Assembly: GCA_023548195.1 (NCBI GenBank)
Contig: JAJHZJ010000008.1
Span: 957,999-1,021,998 of the forward strand
Reading direction: 5' to 3'
Origin: Bettongia penicillata ogilbyi
Taxonomy: Eukaryota; Chordata; Mammalia; Diprotodontia; Potoroidae
Length of the DNA stretch: 64,000 nucleotides
Below are positions 54,031-64,000 of this stretch, one piece after another (the first letter of the stretch is position 1; each line of letters begins with the position of its first letter). Both the position numbers and the translations under genes were made by a program. The notes below the pieces were generated by a model that was given only the letters and a program-made list of their open reading frames with translations, was not told the origin of the DNA and did no database searches.

Positions 54031-56189
54031 AAACCAGAGTTACAGGAGGAAATGCATTACTGAAAATAATACTTGACTTGAAATGTTTTAACTGTAGACA
54101 TCTAATGTAAGTGATTTACAGGCAACACTTCTGGATCCCTGAAAAATTGGAGCATTATTGCACTGAGAGGCCAGAGATGGATATGAAAATAGAGTTGGGA
54201 GGATAAGATTTTTAAAGCTGACATTTCCTACTTTGACTCCAATTGTTAGATATAAATAACTTATTTTCCTTAGAAAATGTCTTAGGGGGGAGTGAAGCCT
54301 TAAAGCCCACCCAAATTGCTTGCCCTGGCATGCTGGGAATATAACAAGGTAGGTTTGTGGAAGCACAGAGCAGATTTTCCACCTATGACTATTAATCAGC
54401 GATGAATTTGAATTAACTAGCTCATCTTTAAAAATATCAGTAGGAAACAAAGCTTGGAATATTAGTCATTCATAGATTGGAATTGCTTTCTTTAATAAAG
54501 ACTCCTTAAAACTTGAAGTCTGCACTCATTGTGGAGGGAGTTATTAGGGGTAAAAATGAGAGAGGTGCCTTGGGAGTGTAATGTGCTTCATAGGAGGGGA
54601 GACATTGGTGAAATTCTGAAGACCCGTCTTTTGGTTGGCAAGAGGTACAAAGGCTCTGAATGGCTGAAAAATAAAGGAGAAGAAAGGGACCAAAGAGAAA
54701 CCTGAGTTTTGTTTTTTTTTTTTGTAAATCTGCTTAGAGTCTTGGTTTTGGAAACTATGATTGTGCTACTGAAAATGTCCAAAGCCACTAATGTCTGGCA
54801 TGTCCCATAAATGGGCATGGGGCACTGGTGGACTGGAACATTGGTCACATCATATAAAGTGTATGTATATGAATCCATGTGAAATGAACCTGTGTTGTGT
54901 GAATGAGAGCCTGTGATTGCTCTTCTCTTAGAGCACCGTTGTCCATTGTCTTTGCGACTTCTCCCTTCTTATATGGATGTTCTAAACCTAATCTGATATC
55001 CCATTCATCAACTATGCTCATGTGCTTCCACTTGCCTTTCAACCTAAAACATATTTCTTCTACAGAGTTCATGAACTCGCTTATCTATTGCATTTCTAAG
55101 TGTTTTTTTAATAGGAAACAGCCAAACATAAATAATAAATAGTGAAGTCCTTTCTACTCTTCCATGATGGTATTAATTTGCTTTCCAGTTCCTATATAAT
55201 GCATCAGAGTCTGCTGGTGCATAAGTCTAGACTTATTTAGAAATAGCTTAGAATGTGCTTATGTATTGGACACATTTATCATTTTGGTTTATTAAGGAGG
55301 AGGTACGTAATGATGCTAATTAAGTATCAGATCTGGCTTCTTTACACTGAAGCTTTGTGTCATTTTAGTCTAAACAAAATAAAGGGGTTGGAGGAGGAAA
55401 CAAATACAGCCAGAGGTGCCTGAAGAAACTCAACTTTTACTCTGCAGGAAATATTTACCTCTGTATATTCCTTCTATTTACGCTTACGATGGTTAGAGGT
55501 CCCATTCTTCCATAAATTTGTGGAACATGCCTCTTTGCTCCAAAGGATTGAACCTAATAAACACCATCCCTTTATTTATTCATTCATTCAATCTTTTCAT
55601 TTATTTATTCATTTATCTATCTATTTATTTATTACTATTCCCTGAAGTCATTCACTCATCCCTCAGACACTGGGGATTTTCCACTATCTGTAAGAGGTTT
55701 CAAACGTATACTTTTCAGCAGAGGATAATCCCAATATTCAAATGGAAAATATTTTCTAAGAGTTTCACTCCCCATCCCTACCATAACAGTGTAGTGCATC
55801 CTCAATTCCCTTAGGCTTTAAAACTTGTAGAAATGTTATTTTTCACCTCAGCTCATTACAGTCATCTTCCTATATGGTAGAAGAGCCAGAGCTAGGTGAA
55901 TCAGTTTAATTTTAAATCCATTCACACCTTATTAGTTTTGTGAATGAATGTGTGTGTATGTGTATCTTCTGCGTTAGTTTCTCATTTCCTGTTGTATAAA
56001 GCAGAAGGGTTATGAAAGAATGAAAAATCAGAATCATCTTTGAATAAGAATTCACATAAAAGTCTCTCATTCAAGCATAAGTATAAGTTATGCCATTTCC
56101 TAACCTAGTTGGTAGGAATGTATAATAGGGAGACATAGAAGACAAGTTGCCAGCGATCTTCTAGAAACCGATCGAGACCTCATCTTGTG
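54031..56189. other. 2.1-kb mostly unique stretch
   Basis: No clear interspersed repeat. The minus-strand 120-codon frame 54,088-54,450 is not recognised and lacks splice support. 55,240-55,400 ('aatgatgctaattaagtatc') may be mildly conserved. 55,568-55,636 is a (TTTA)/(TTCA)n run. Confidence 0.4.
55568..55636. repeat. (TTTA)n/(TTCA)n tetranucleotide repeat
   Basis: TTTATTTA, TTCATTCA and ATCTATCTA blocks. Confidence 0.9.
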
Positions 56190-56380
56190 ATTCCATTGGC
56201 ATTGGGAACTCCCAGGATGAACAAACTCTACTTCTCAATGAGGGCCACATCTTCTCTGTATTTGTAATCCAACAGAGCTGTCTAGAGTACTGAGAAGTTA
56301 TACTGTATGCAGCTTAGTGTGTGACAAAAATAGGATGTGAACTCACGTTTTCCTTCCTTTGAGGTCAGCACACATATACA
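56190..56380 (-). mobile_element. MIR-related SINE, variant body
   Basis: 'cattgggaactcccaggatg', 'tttgtaatccaacagagctg', 'tctagagtactgagaagtta', 'ataggatgtgaactcacgtt'. The same layout as the copy at 5,910. Confidence 0.6.
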
Positions 56381-56409
56381 AAAGAAAGTTGAGGTATGGA
56401 GTTATGTAG

Positions 56410-56512
56410 GTATTTTTATTATATGCATATCTATCTAAAGACTCCCATATAAATATATTTATGTATGCATATATTTACATATACATCCATATATAGATAT
56501 TTATACATGTAA
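56410..56512. repeat. AT-rich TATATG/TACATA low-complexity run
   Basis: Tetra- and hexanucleotide words of T, A and sparse C/G, directly left of a MAR1 insertion. Confidence 0.7.
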
Positions 56513-56515
56513 ATA

Positions 56516-56766
56516 CAGGCACATAGGAATAGCTAGATGGCAGAGTGGATAAAGTACTGGGCCCAAGTCAGGAAGACCTAAGTTCAAATCCAACCTCAGA
56601 TACTTACTGCTGTCACTTAACCCTGTTAGCCTGGGTTTCCTCATTTATAACACGAGGTGGAGAAGGCAATGGCAATCCATTCTGCTATATTTGCCAAATA
56701 AGGTCACAGAGAGTCAGACATGACTAAAAATGATTGAAAGAAAATAGCAAAGACAGACACATATGA
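56516..56766 (+). mobile_element. MAR1-like SINE with target-site duplication
   Basis: The element, 56,529-56,750, starts 'tagctagatggcagagtgga' and ends 'gtcagacatgactaaaaatg'. It is flanked by CAGGCACATAGGA (56,516-56,528) and CAGACACATATGA (56,754-56,766), 11 of 13 bases identical. This is the clearest target duplication in the window and fits LINE-driven insertion. Confidence 0.88.
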
Positions 56767-57334
56767 TAAAGATCTCTAGATTCTCCCATGTAGATAATCA
56801 CAGTCTATTTTAATGTGCATGTGCATATCACAAATACAGTGAAATTTTCATAAAGATAAAGAAAAATGCACAGTCAGAATAAGAATAATTAGATTAGTTC
56901 TTAACAGTAGAGAATGAGTCTTTGCTGTGCCATACTCTCCCCTGTCCCTCTCATTGTTCCCACTTAAAGTTGATGCTATTAAGTACATTGTAAATACAAC
57001 AACCTACAAAGCAGCCACTAGAGACATCCTCGAATTTAAAAATTGGGCATTTTCCCCACTGCAGAGTTTAATACCATGTTATTGCTATTTCCTTTTTCTT
57101 GTGGATTCTGGGAAGCACAGTTAAGTTGGCCCTTAAAAAGTTTACTACTAACAAATGACTCCTTGAAATAAAAAGATTTTTATTAGGATAGTAAAGATAT
57201 TTCTAGCTGAGGTATGCTATGGGATTACATAATTGGGGAGGGTAAATAACTAAAGCAACTCTAAGAATGTCATGAAAATAGTGTGTTTCAGAAACAAAGA
57301 AAATGTTGCTCACCTTGTAGGGCATAATACTCTC
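56767..57334. other. Unique sequence
   Basis: Nothing recognised. Frame 56,927-57,124 is unsupported. Confidence 0.4.
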
Positions 57335-57600
57335 ATTCAATCAACAAGCTTTTATTATGGGGTTACTGTTTGGCTAAATGCTGGGAAATTCATAGAAAAT
57401 CTTAAAAAAAGAACATAAATCCTTGCCTTTGAGATTTCATTTGAATAAAGGAGATAACACATATGGTAACATACAAGATAGATGCAAAATATATAGAAAG
57501 TTATCTTAGAGATTAAGGCCTCAAAAAATGAGTGAGATGGTGGGGAGGAGAGAGAACATTCTACAAGCATAGGATGTCCTGTGAGTTTTTGTGCAGATTT
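57335..57600 (-). mobile_element. L2 LINE fragment
   Basis: 'caatcaacaagcttttatta', 'tccttgcctttgagatttca', 'agagaacattctacaagcat' are in reverse L2 order. Confidence 0.65.
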
Positions 57601-58544
57601 AAAGCTTTAATAGCTTAAAATTGAACTAAGACTTTTAAAACACTTTAAATTTACAAATAGCAATCAGGGAGAACTTGACACCCTCCCAACAGATTGGTGG
57701 GAAATTTTAGTTGGTTGTATCTCTATTAAATTCATTTCAGTTCTTCTCCCTTCTTTTCTTACTTCATCTTTCTTTTCATCTTTGGCTTTGTCTCTGTCCT
57801 CATTGTTTTCTTCTTTTTCCTTCTATCACTGTAAAATTTATTGGGAAAGAAAAAAATAACACATTCTCCCTTCTTAGAAGTGGTCTTTCTTAGGTTAGAT
57901 AGGCTATTAGTGTGATAACCCTTTATTTTGACATTTAGATGATCAGAATATGCTAGGGTACATATAAGTAATAAAATGGAAAAAGTTGCAACAATATTCA
58001 TAATTAATTAATCATTTTCACCTTCCCATGACCACTTCTGAATCCCTTTGGTCTAATTGGCCACTTCCCACCTTGATAGAGAAGAGACTGGGTAGGAAGA
58101 AGTGATTCTAGTTAAGAATGTGTTGAGTCAGCCTAGCCTTCCAATCTAAAGACCTATGCAAAGTTGTATCAATTATGACGCATTCTTCTCTTTAAAGTCA
58201 CTTGAGGCTGCATCCAGAAATCCCATTTCATCTAGAAAGTCAGGAATGTTAGAAACCCACTTAAAGCAAATTTGAAATGTCCCTACCTTCCTATAGGGAG
58301 TCACTGGAACAATTTTTCCAGTTTTGATTACATCTGTTTTCTAAAGAACGGGGAACTATAGAACAGGTTTCTTCTTGTGAATCAATCCTTCGGTATAAGG
58401 ATATGGGGATAAGGGATAGAATAAATCATTCTTTCTTTTCCTCTCTTTGCTTCGAAGTCAGAATTCTATAAATACCAAACTCATCCCTCTCGTCCATACC
58501 AAAAAGTAGTTTTCAAGGAATTGAGTGTTCTTTCTTCGATTAAC
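57601..58544. other. Unique sequence
   Basis: 57,735-57,830 is a pyrimidine-rich run. 58,020-58,500 has balanced composition without recognised repeats. Confidence 0.4.
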
Positions 58545-59020
58545 TGATCAATAAGCATTTGAATATAGGAGACATTGGGCTAAAGTGTTGGATAATACAA
58601 AGGCAAAAGTCAATCTCTGTGAGGGATTACATTCTAATGGGGACATTTCTTGTGTGCAATGTTTGTGTACTTATATGCATCAAATGTACTAAATAAATAG
58701 ATGGGAGTTTGAGGTGGGAGTGGAGTGAGAAGTGAGAGGATAGAAGACTTGTCACATAGCCTAGGATGTGTCAAAGTAGGACTAGATTCAAGGTCTCTCT
58801 GGATTTGAGGAGCTGGAGTAGGAAGGGAATAGGGGAAGAGATAGAAAAAGGCTTTGTCTTTGCATTTAAGATGAAAGTTAAAGGAAATCAGGAATTCTAA
58901 GAGTCAAAGGTAGTGAGGACAGTTCATTCTAGGGAAAAGGGATAGTCATTGCAAAGGCATGAAGACAGATTATAGAGCATCATATGAACAAGTAGATCAA
59001 TATGACTATACCAAAGTGTA
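58545..59020 (-). mobile_element. L2 LINE fragment
   Basis: 'gatcaataagcatttgaata', 'gggattacattctaatgggg', 'gacagttcattctagggaaa', 'ggcatgaagacagattatag'. A long reverse L2 copy, but decayed. Confidence 0.65.
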
Positions 59021-59985
59021 TGGGGAGCATAATGTAGAAGAAAACTGTAAACATAGAAATGAACCAAGTTTGTAAGAGTTTTAAATGAAATTTTCTTTAA
59101 TAAAATTTTCATACAAATGTAAAACAACTAAATATAACTGACCAAATTGGGAGGGATGGGGTAAGGATCAATGGGTGAACAGTTGCCTTGAAAACAGCTG
59201 CATAGGTCACATTTGCTAATTTTAAAGAAAATGTGAATATCATTCCCATCACTGGATACATAAACTATATCTACCTGTAAGATTAACTTCTTGGAAGAGA
59301 AAGTATTTTGTTTAGAGAAAGAGATGGCTTCAGATCTTGGGGGAAAATATCAATTTTGGGTTGTTTTGTATTTGGGAATCTCAAAACCCTTTCCAGAGAA
59401 ATGAAATTTTCCATTTTACCACTGAGAAAAGCTGTCTTGTCAGAGAATATTTCAGTAGAATAAATGGGAAAAGGAACAGTTTTGACCCTTTGTCCTGTTT
59501 TTTAAATAAACTATTGATTTAGTTGTTTTTCAGAATAATGATTCCTTTTTTTTTATGAATAAAACCATGCTAATTAAGAGAGAGAGCCTAAAAATAAGTG
59601 CTGCTGGGAGTGTAGGGTTGTACAACCCTAGTGATGCTTTTGTTACCACCATTACACAAATGCTGGGAGACCCAAGATAATAACAAAAAGCCCTCTTTGC
59701 TTACTCATATCCATTGTTGGGACTGATCCCTTATTACATCCTCATCATCTTACAACTGGTCTGTTTATTTATTTTCCAATAATCTATTGTAAAGTGTTTC
59801 ACTTCCCATTTTTATTATAGGGCCTCTATCTCTGCCATAGGGAAAAACCTGCCTCTGTTTCTGTATGCACTAAATTCTCTATTACAATGGCTTTGAAAAA
59901 GATAATAGAGAAAAAAATTCCCTACTCTTATCAAAGGTGATCTTTTGATTTTTTTAATGATGCAATGAACAGTGGCAATTCCATT
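59021..59985. other. Unique DNA; perfect palindrome inside
   Basis: No interspersed repeat. 59,560-59,900 has a conserved texture ('gaataaaaccatgctaatta') and includes the 18-bp palindrome TAGGGTTGTACAACCCTA at 59,613-59,630. Confidence 0.4.
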
Positions 59986-59987
59986 CT

Positions 59988-60240
59988 GAGAGGCAATGTG
60001 CCAGAGTAGATAAAGTATTGAACTTGAAGGAAGGAAGACCTAGGTTTGGAACCAGGCTACAACACTTCCCAGCTGTGTGACCCCATATAAATAACTTAAC
60101 ATTTTGAGCCTCCGTTTCCTCATCTTTAATTCCAGAGAACAGTGAGCTTCTCCAGCACAGGGTAATCTTGAGAATCAAATGCCGTAATATACATAAAGAA
60201 TTTGACAGTCTTTAAAATCCTGTATGAAAATGATCAGGTC
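59988..60240 (+). mobile_element. MIR SINE
   Basis: 'agaggcaatgtgccagagta', 'cagctgtgtgaccccatata', 'gagcctccgtttcctcatct', then 'gacagtctttaaaatcc'. Confidence 0.8.
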
Positions 60241-60269
60241 ATGATAGCTAAAGAGGTGACTTAAAATTC

Positions 60270-60470
60270 AGACCCTTTCAATGACAAAGAATCGAGTTCA
60301 AGTTTCACCTTTGACCAACACTGGCTCCATGACCCTGGGCAAAGTGTTTAATTTCTTCTTGCCCAAGGCAACTCCTAAGACTTCAAGTTGCAACTCAGGG
60401 GCTGATAATGCACTGATTGTGGAACACCCGTACAGAGAACTGTCTATATTAATGAAATCTCAGGTCTAAT
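60270..60470 (+). mobile_element. MIR-related SINE, variant body
   Basis: 'atgaccctgggcaaagtgtt', then the body 'ggcaactcctaagacttcaa' and 'gttgcaactcaggggctgat'. The forward form of the family seen at 5,910 and 56,190. Confidence 0.65.
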
Positions 60471-60479
60471 TGTTTGGGT

Positions 60480-61560
60480 TTTTTTAAGCTGTAAATAAAT
60501 TAGATAAGTAATAAGTACGTTAATATCATTGTGTGTGAACATGCACATTTGAAGGAATTTATTGACAGCTAAGGTTACTGATTTTTTTTTTTATTTCCTT
60601 GATTTTAATTATGCTCTCTCCAATATACTTATGTTCATTCATCCAAGTCTGTCCATCACATTAAAGGCAATCAAGGGAAAGCTGGGACATGTGTTGAGTG
60701 GTAATCTTCTTGTGTTTATATTCATGTCTTCATTTTAAAAAAAGACAATTTAGAGCAATGTGGGAGTGGCAGCCCTTGTCTTTAAGGCAACTACTGTATA
60801 ATTGACCTCTTTTAGCATTTAATTTCTCAAGCCTCTAGGAGGCTCAATTTTGAAAATCAAAGAGATACCTGTGGAAGAAACTGTTCCAGACTGGTGAGTA
60901 AGCAAATTAGAACTGATAGGGTCATTAGCTTTTGTGATAAAATTTTAGTCTGGTTATTTCTCACTAACAGACAAGTAAACTGTCAGACCATGTGGTTTCC
61001 TGTTTGTTAGACAGAATTTGGCTAAAGGTTACGGATCCCATTCTTAGTGACATTTTCTCTGGTTGAGTCGAGGCTTAATTTTCTCAGCGTTAGGGCATTT
61101 CTGAAAATGGATTTTTACCCCTGCTACGAAAGCATGCATGCTGTTTTCCTCTCCCTCCTTGAATGATATAGATCCATAGGTAGGGCCACTAGATGAGAAA
61201 TCCACAGCTCCAGCCAGGGAATAAAGGGCATAGGCTCTAATTGCCCATCGTACAACATCGAAGACTATCCGTTTAAACACATAGGGTAATTTATGAAGAT
61301 AGGCTGGGGAAGAGGAAAATCAATAAAGGAGTTTCTTCTGCATTAAAACCACAAGGCAAACAGAGGAGGGGGGGGAAGGACTGCAGGTATGTTTAACATA
61401 GGAGAAAAGCAAATATTTGCTGGAATTGCCAAAGGAAACCAGCAGCAGGTATTTAGCTGAGAAGTCTGTTGCTGAGCAAGTACATCGCTTCACTGTGAAA
61501 ACTTACTGTGGAAACATGAAAAGAGAGAAAACAATCACATTGAAGACAAAAAAAAAAAGG
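60480..61560. other. Repeat-free block, candidate conserved region
   Basis: 1.08 kb without repeats apart from short A or T runs. Contains the 12-bp palindrome AGCATGCATGCT (61,131-61,142), GTTTAAAC (61,271-61,278) and a minus-strand frame that starts at a splice-acceptor-like site (next entry). Confidence 0.4.
61044..61303 (-). other. Possible exon, 91-codon open frame behind an acceptor-like site
   Basis: On the minus strand the frame opens after TGA (61,320-61,322), passes TTTTCCTCTTCCCCAG, whose AG is at 61,305-61,304, and stays open to a stop at 61,046-61,044. After the acceptor it reads AYLHKLPYVFKRIVFDVVRW and continues through a segment ending GSISFKEGEENS. Best donor-like site: GGG|GTAAAA, moderate. 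No ATG at the start, so it would be an internal or last exon. No homolog recognised. Confidence 0.2.
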
Positions 61561-61634
61561 AAACAGTGAGACCCAACCATAGATCTTAGTGGAATCCCTA
61601 TGGTCTATTCATGTACATAGGTACATTGAAGTAA

Positions 61635-61657
61635 TACACACACACACACACACACAT
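61635..61657. repeat. (CA)n microsatellite
   Basis: Eleven CA units. Confidence 0.95.
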
Positions 61658-62257
61658 ATGTATATGCAATTTTAACATTTAAACATTTCAAGATTTATAT
61701 AAATATGGGTCAGAATTCTTAATCATAGCCTTATGATGGCTCAGCTGCCCAGTACATGCAGATATGTGGACACATGTGTATACTATATCCTATAGGTGAA
61801 ATGCACATATATACACAAGTATACATACATATGCATACAATTTATAACTAACTCATAATTTGACTATAAATGAATATTACAAAAATTTATATTTTTCTCA
61901 AAGTAGTTAATTAAAATTCTTGTTTCTTCTCATTCAATTAGAAAAAAGCTATATTTCCTTTGGAATATGCTTTGTTAGCTAAGTTCACAAACACACAAGC
62001 ACTTTTCCTATACAAAAACATCATCTCATTTTTTCATGTTTTATACAAAAAAATTAATTACCCAAGACTGCCAGATTAAGTATAAATAAGCAACAATTAT
62101 TTTCCTTTATCATGCTTAAGTGAAACCATTTTTCTCTTTTGAGGTATTTAGATGAACATTCTGAATTCTCAGCATCTTTTCATTAAGTATCAAAAGGCGA
62201 GTTTCCTCAAGGTATTAGACCTTAAAGAGTGAAATGCTCATATTTTTCATTTGAAGT
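61658..62257. other. Unique AT-rich sequence
   Basis: TATG/TACA words around 61,760-61,850; nothing else recognised. Confidence 0.4.
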
Positions 62258-62427
62258 AAACTGAGACCCAGAAAAGTCAAACTATTTAGCCAAGTCAAAT
62301 TACCAGCTTGTACCAGAGTCCAAATGTAATGATTCTTGTTAGAAAACCGAGACCCAGAAAAGTCAAACTATTTAGCCAAAGTCAAATTACCAGCTTGTAC
62401 CAGAGTCCAAATGTAATGATTCTTGTT
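62258..62427. repeat. Tandem duplication, ~86-bp unit
   Basis: Unit 1 is 62,258-62,340 and unit 2 is 62,344-62,427. Each runs 'ctgagacccagaaaagtcaa', 'actatttagcca', 'ccagcttgtaccagagtcca', 'aatgattcttgtt'. They differ by T to C in the fifth base of the motif (CTGAG/CCGAG) and one extra A. The unit contains part of a reverse MIR core. The near identity implies a recent duplication. Confidence 0.95.
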
Positions 62428-62577
62428 TTATTTGTGAAAATTAAAATATTCACTTAATGGATAATGATAAAGTGCTTATGAAAGTATACTTTTTTTAAAT
62501 GTGTGTGTGTGTGTATGTGGTTGGGAGAATACAATAATTTTCTTTTCATTTAATTAGAAGTAGAGGTAGATATATCA
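62428..62577. other. Spacer with short (TG)n
   Basis: A TG run of about seven units near 62,501. Nothing else. Confidence 0.4.
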
Positions 62578-62745
62578 TCTAGTAGAGGAAAGTACTGGAC
62601 TTGGAGTCCAATAACCTGTGTTTGGTCACTACCTGGTTCAATTGTTACCTCACCTTTTAGGCCTCTGTTTCCTTATTTGTAAAATGTGTGTTCAGCTCAA
62701 TGGTCTCTACATTTCTTCTAGCTCAGAACTTTAGACCTCTATAAT
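62578..62745 (+). mobile_element. MIR-related SINE
   Basis: 'gtactggacttggagtccaa', 'cctctgtttccttatttgta', 'cttctagctcagaactttag': the variant body as at 9,028. Confidence 0.7.
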
Positions 62746-63785
62746 ATAACGCTCAGAGTACAATGACCTAGGGCCCTAGTTTACAATACAAATCACATCC
62801 TTAATAAAGTCCTTATTAGAGAGAATTCCTTGTAACTGATTTACCCACCTAGGCGCCACCTGTTCTTAAACCTCCAAAGTCTTTAGCAATGAAAATATGA
62901 GGACCCCATTGGAATGCCATGCTTTCCACTTGACTGAATCCTAACTAAAGAAAGTTGAGCAGAAGCTTTATAAGCTAAGATCAAAGAAATTTCATGAGTG
63001 GCCCCTTGGGTCAAGTGACAGCTCTTTGCTCACCCAGGTCACAATTCTTGCTTAATTCTAGTCTTCCTAATAATAGATGAGCACAGCAATTCAGCCTCAT
63101 GAGGCAGCTTTGTTAGCTAAGTTCATTTCAAGTTCTGGGTCAGCAAATGAAGCATTAAGCTTTTCTGATGCCAAGGTAAAAACCCCAAGCTCTAGGCACT
63201 TTGAGTGATTTGCCCACTCTAGGGATCTTCACTGAGAGGAGCCCCAAAGTTCTGGAATTTACCACTTGTAAACATCCTTCCTGTCTGATGCTGCTCTGAC
63301 ACAAGGCCTCTAACATGCCGCAAGAGCAAACGCCAAGAACCAACATTGTGTGGTGCTGGCAGAATGGAGGAAGTGTTGATTGGCCTGAATTTGGGCATAT
63401 TCTGGCCCATGAGAAACAGTGTCACTTCTTTGAAATCCCAGCTATCAGTGAAGATATGTGTGTAGAAGTATGAAGAGGAATTGTTCTGGTAGTAGATTCA
63501 GTAGGTAAATATGTATAAATCCCAAAGCATTTAAAGCCAAATCTGTGTGTTGCTTGGCAAACTGAAAAAAGGAGTTAAGGCTCTTTTAAAGTAAAACATG
63601 ACACTTAGCAGAGAAAAAGGAGCAGTAGAGATAAAGTCCATCCTGGAAAAGGGAGTACAGGGACAGAGAAATATCTGTTGAAGTCTGTCTTATCAAGATG
63701 GGGCAATATTTTTTTTTTTCAAGTTGACAGTTTCAGTCACACAAAAAGCCACATTAGGTTTGTACTTACTAAATGCCCGACTCCT
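62746..63785. other. Unique sequence
   Basis: 1 kb without recognised repeats. Overlapping minus-strand frames at 63,155-63,425 are mutually inconsistent and unsupported. Confidence 0.4.
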
Positions 63786-63789
63786 AGTT

Positions 63790-63930
63790 CTTATACATGG
63801 CAGCTGTGTGAGTTTGGACAAGTGAGTTCTCATCTTTGTTTCAGTCTCCTCATCTATAAAAAGGGAGAAGAATACTACTTCCCCTGCTTGCTACCAAGAA
63901 TGTTTGCAAGGGAAGTAGTTTGTTCACCTT
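63790..63930 (+). mobile_element. MIR fragment
   Basis: 'gcagctgtgtgagtttggac', 'ttcagtctcctcatctataa', 'aaagggagaagaatactact'. The frame 63,678-63,932 runs over it and is not a gene. Confidence 0.7.
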
Positions 63931-64000
63931 AGCACACTAAATAATCATAGGTTATTCCCTTCCTGTATATTTATTGGACATTTTATCTTTTCACGACCTC
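63931..64000. other. Window end, no recognised feature
   Basis: 70 bases of unique sequence cut by the window edge. Confidence 0.5.

Noticed and set aside
54088..54450. 120-codon minus-strand frame in unique DNA
   Set aside because: No splice signals, no recognised protein features, and no sign of codon structure beyond openness.

Overview
This is vertebrate nuclear DNA, almost certainly from a marsupial mammal. It is AT-rich and CpG-poor, and it contains no ORF or exon that I can assign to a known protein. The marsupial call rests on repeats read directly. There are many MIR-related CORE-SINEs of the type I recognise as MAR1: a tRNA-like head and a MIR core, followed by a 3' body around 'ggagaaggaaatggcaaacc', 'ctttgccaag' and 'gtcagacatgactgaa'. 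There are also L1 3' ends with the marsupial ORF2 terminus and 3' UTR, one SINE of a type I associate with RTE mobilisation, and many old L2, L3/CR1 and MIR copies. Placental Alu or B1 elements and platypus-type SINEs are absent. I cannot tell which marsupial it is.

Layout. 1-5,000: mostly unique sequence, with an unassigned 145-codon open frame on the minus strand near the left end. 5,000-16,500: dense SINE, L2 and L3 fossils, a 340-bp TC tract, a palindromic DNA element and long microsatellites. 16,560-17,300: a repeat-free island that looks like a conserved non-coding element. 17,300-42,200: alternating unique DNA and nested repeats (an L1 inside an L3/MIR, a MAR1 inside a MIR, a MAR1 inside an L2), a triplet repeat near 36,000, and a roughly 300-bp unit repeated three times at 41,267-42,150. 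42,240-43,380 and 47,160-48,520: the two most enhancer-like repeat-free blocks, rich in homeodomain, FOX, SOX and E-box type words. 48,500-60,470: mostly L3, L1, L2 and MIR fossils. 60,480-61,560: a further repeat-free block containing a possible minus-strand exon. 62,258-62,427: a recent-looking 86-bp tandem duplication.

Reading. The window behaves like a gene desert or a large intron. Its functional content, if any, is probably cis-regulatory DNA in the repeat-free islands. I found no tRNA, rRNA, snRNA, CRISPR array, CpG island, intact transposon gene or novel multi-gene system. Repeat family names come from memory of consensus features. Coordinates of old repeats are approximate, to about 10-30 bases.
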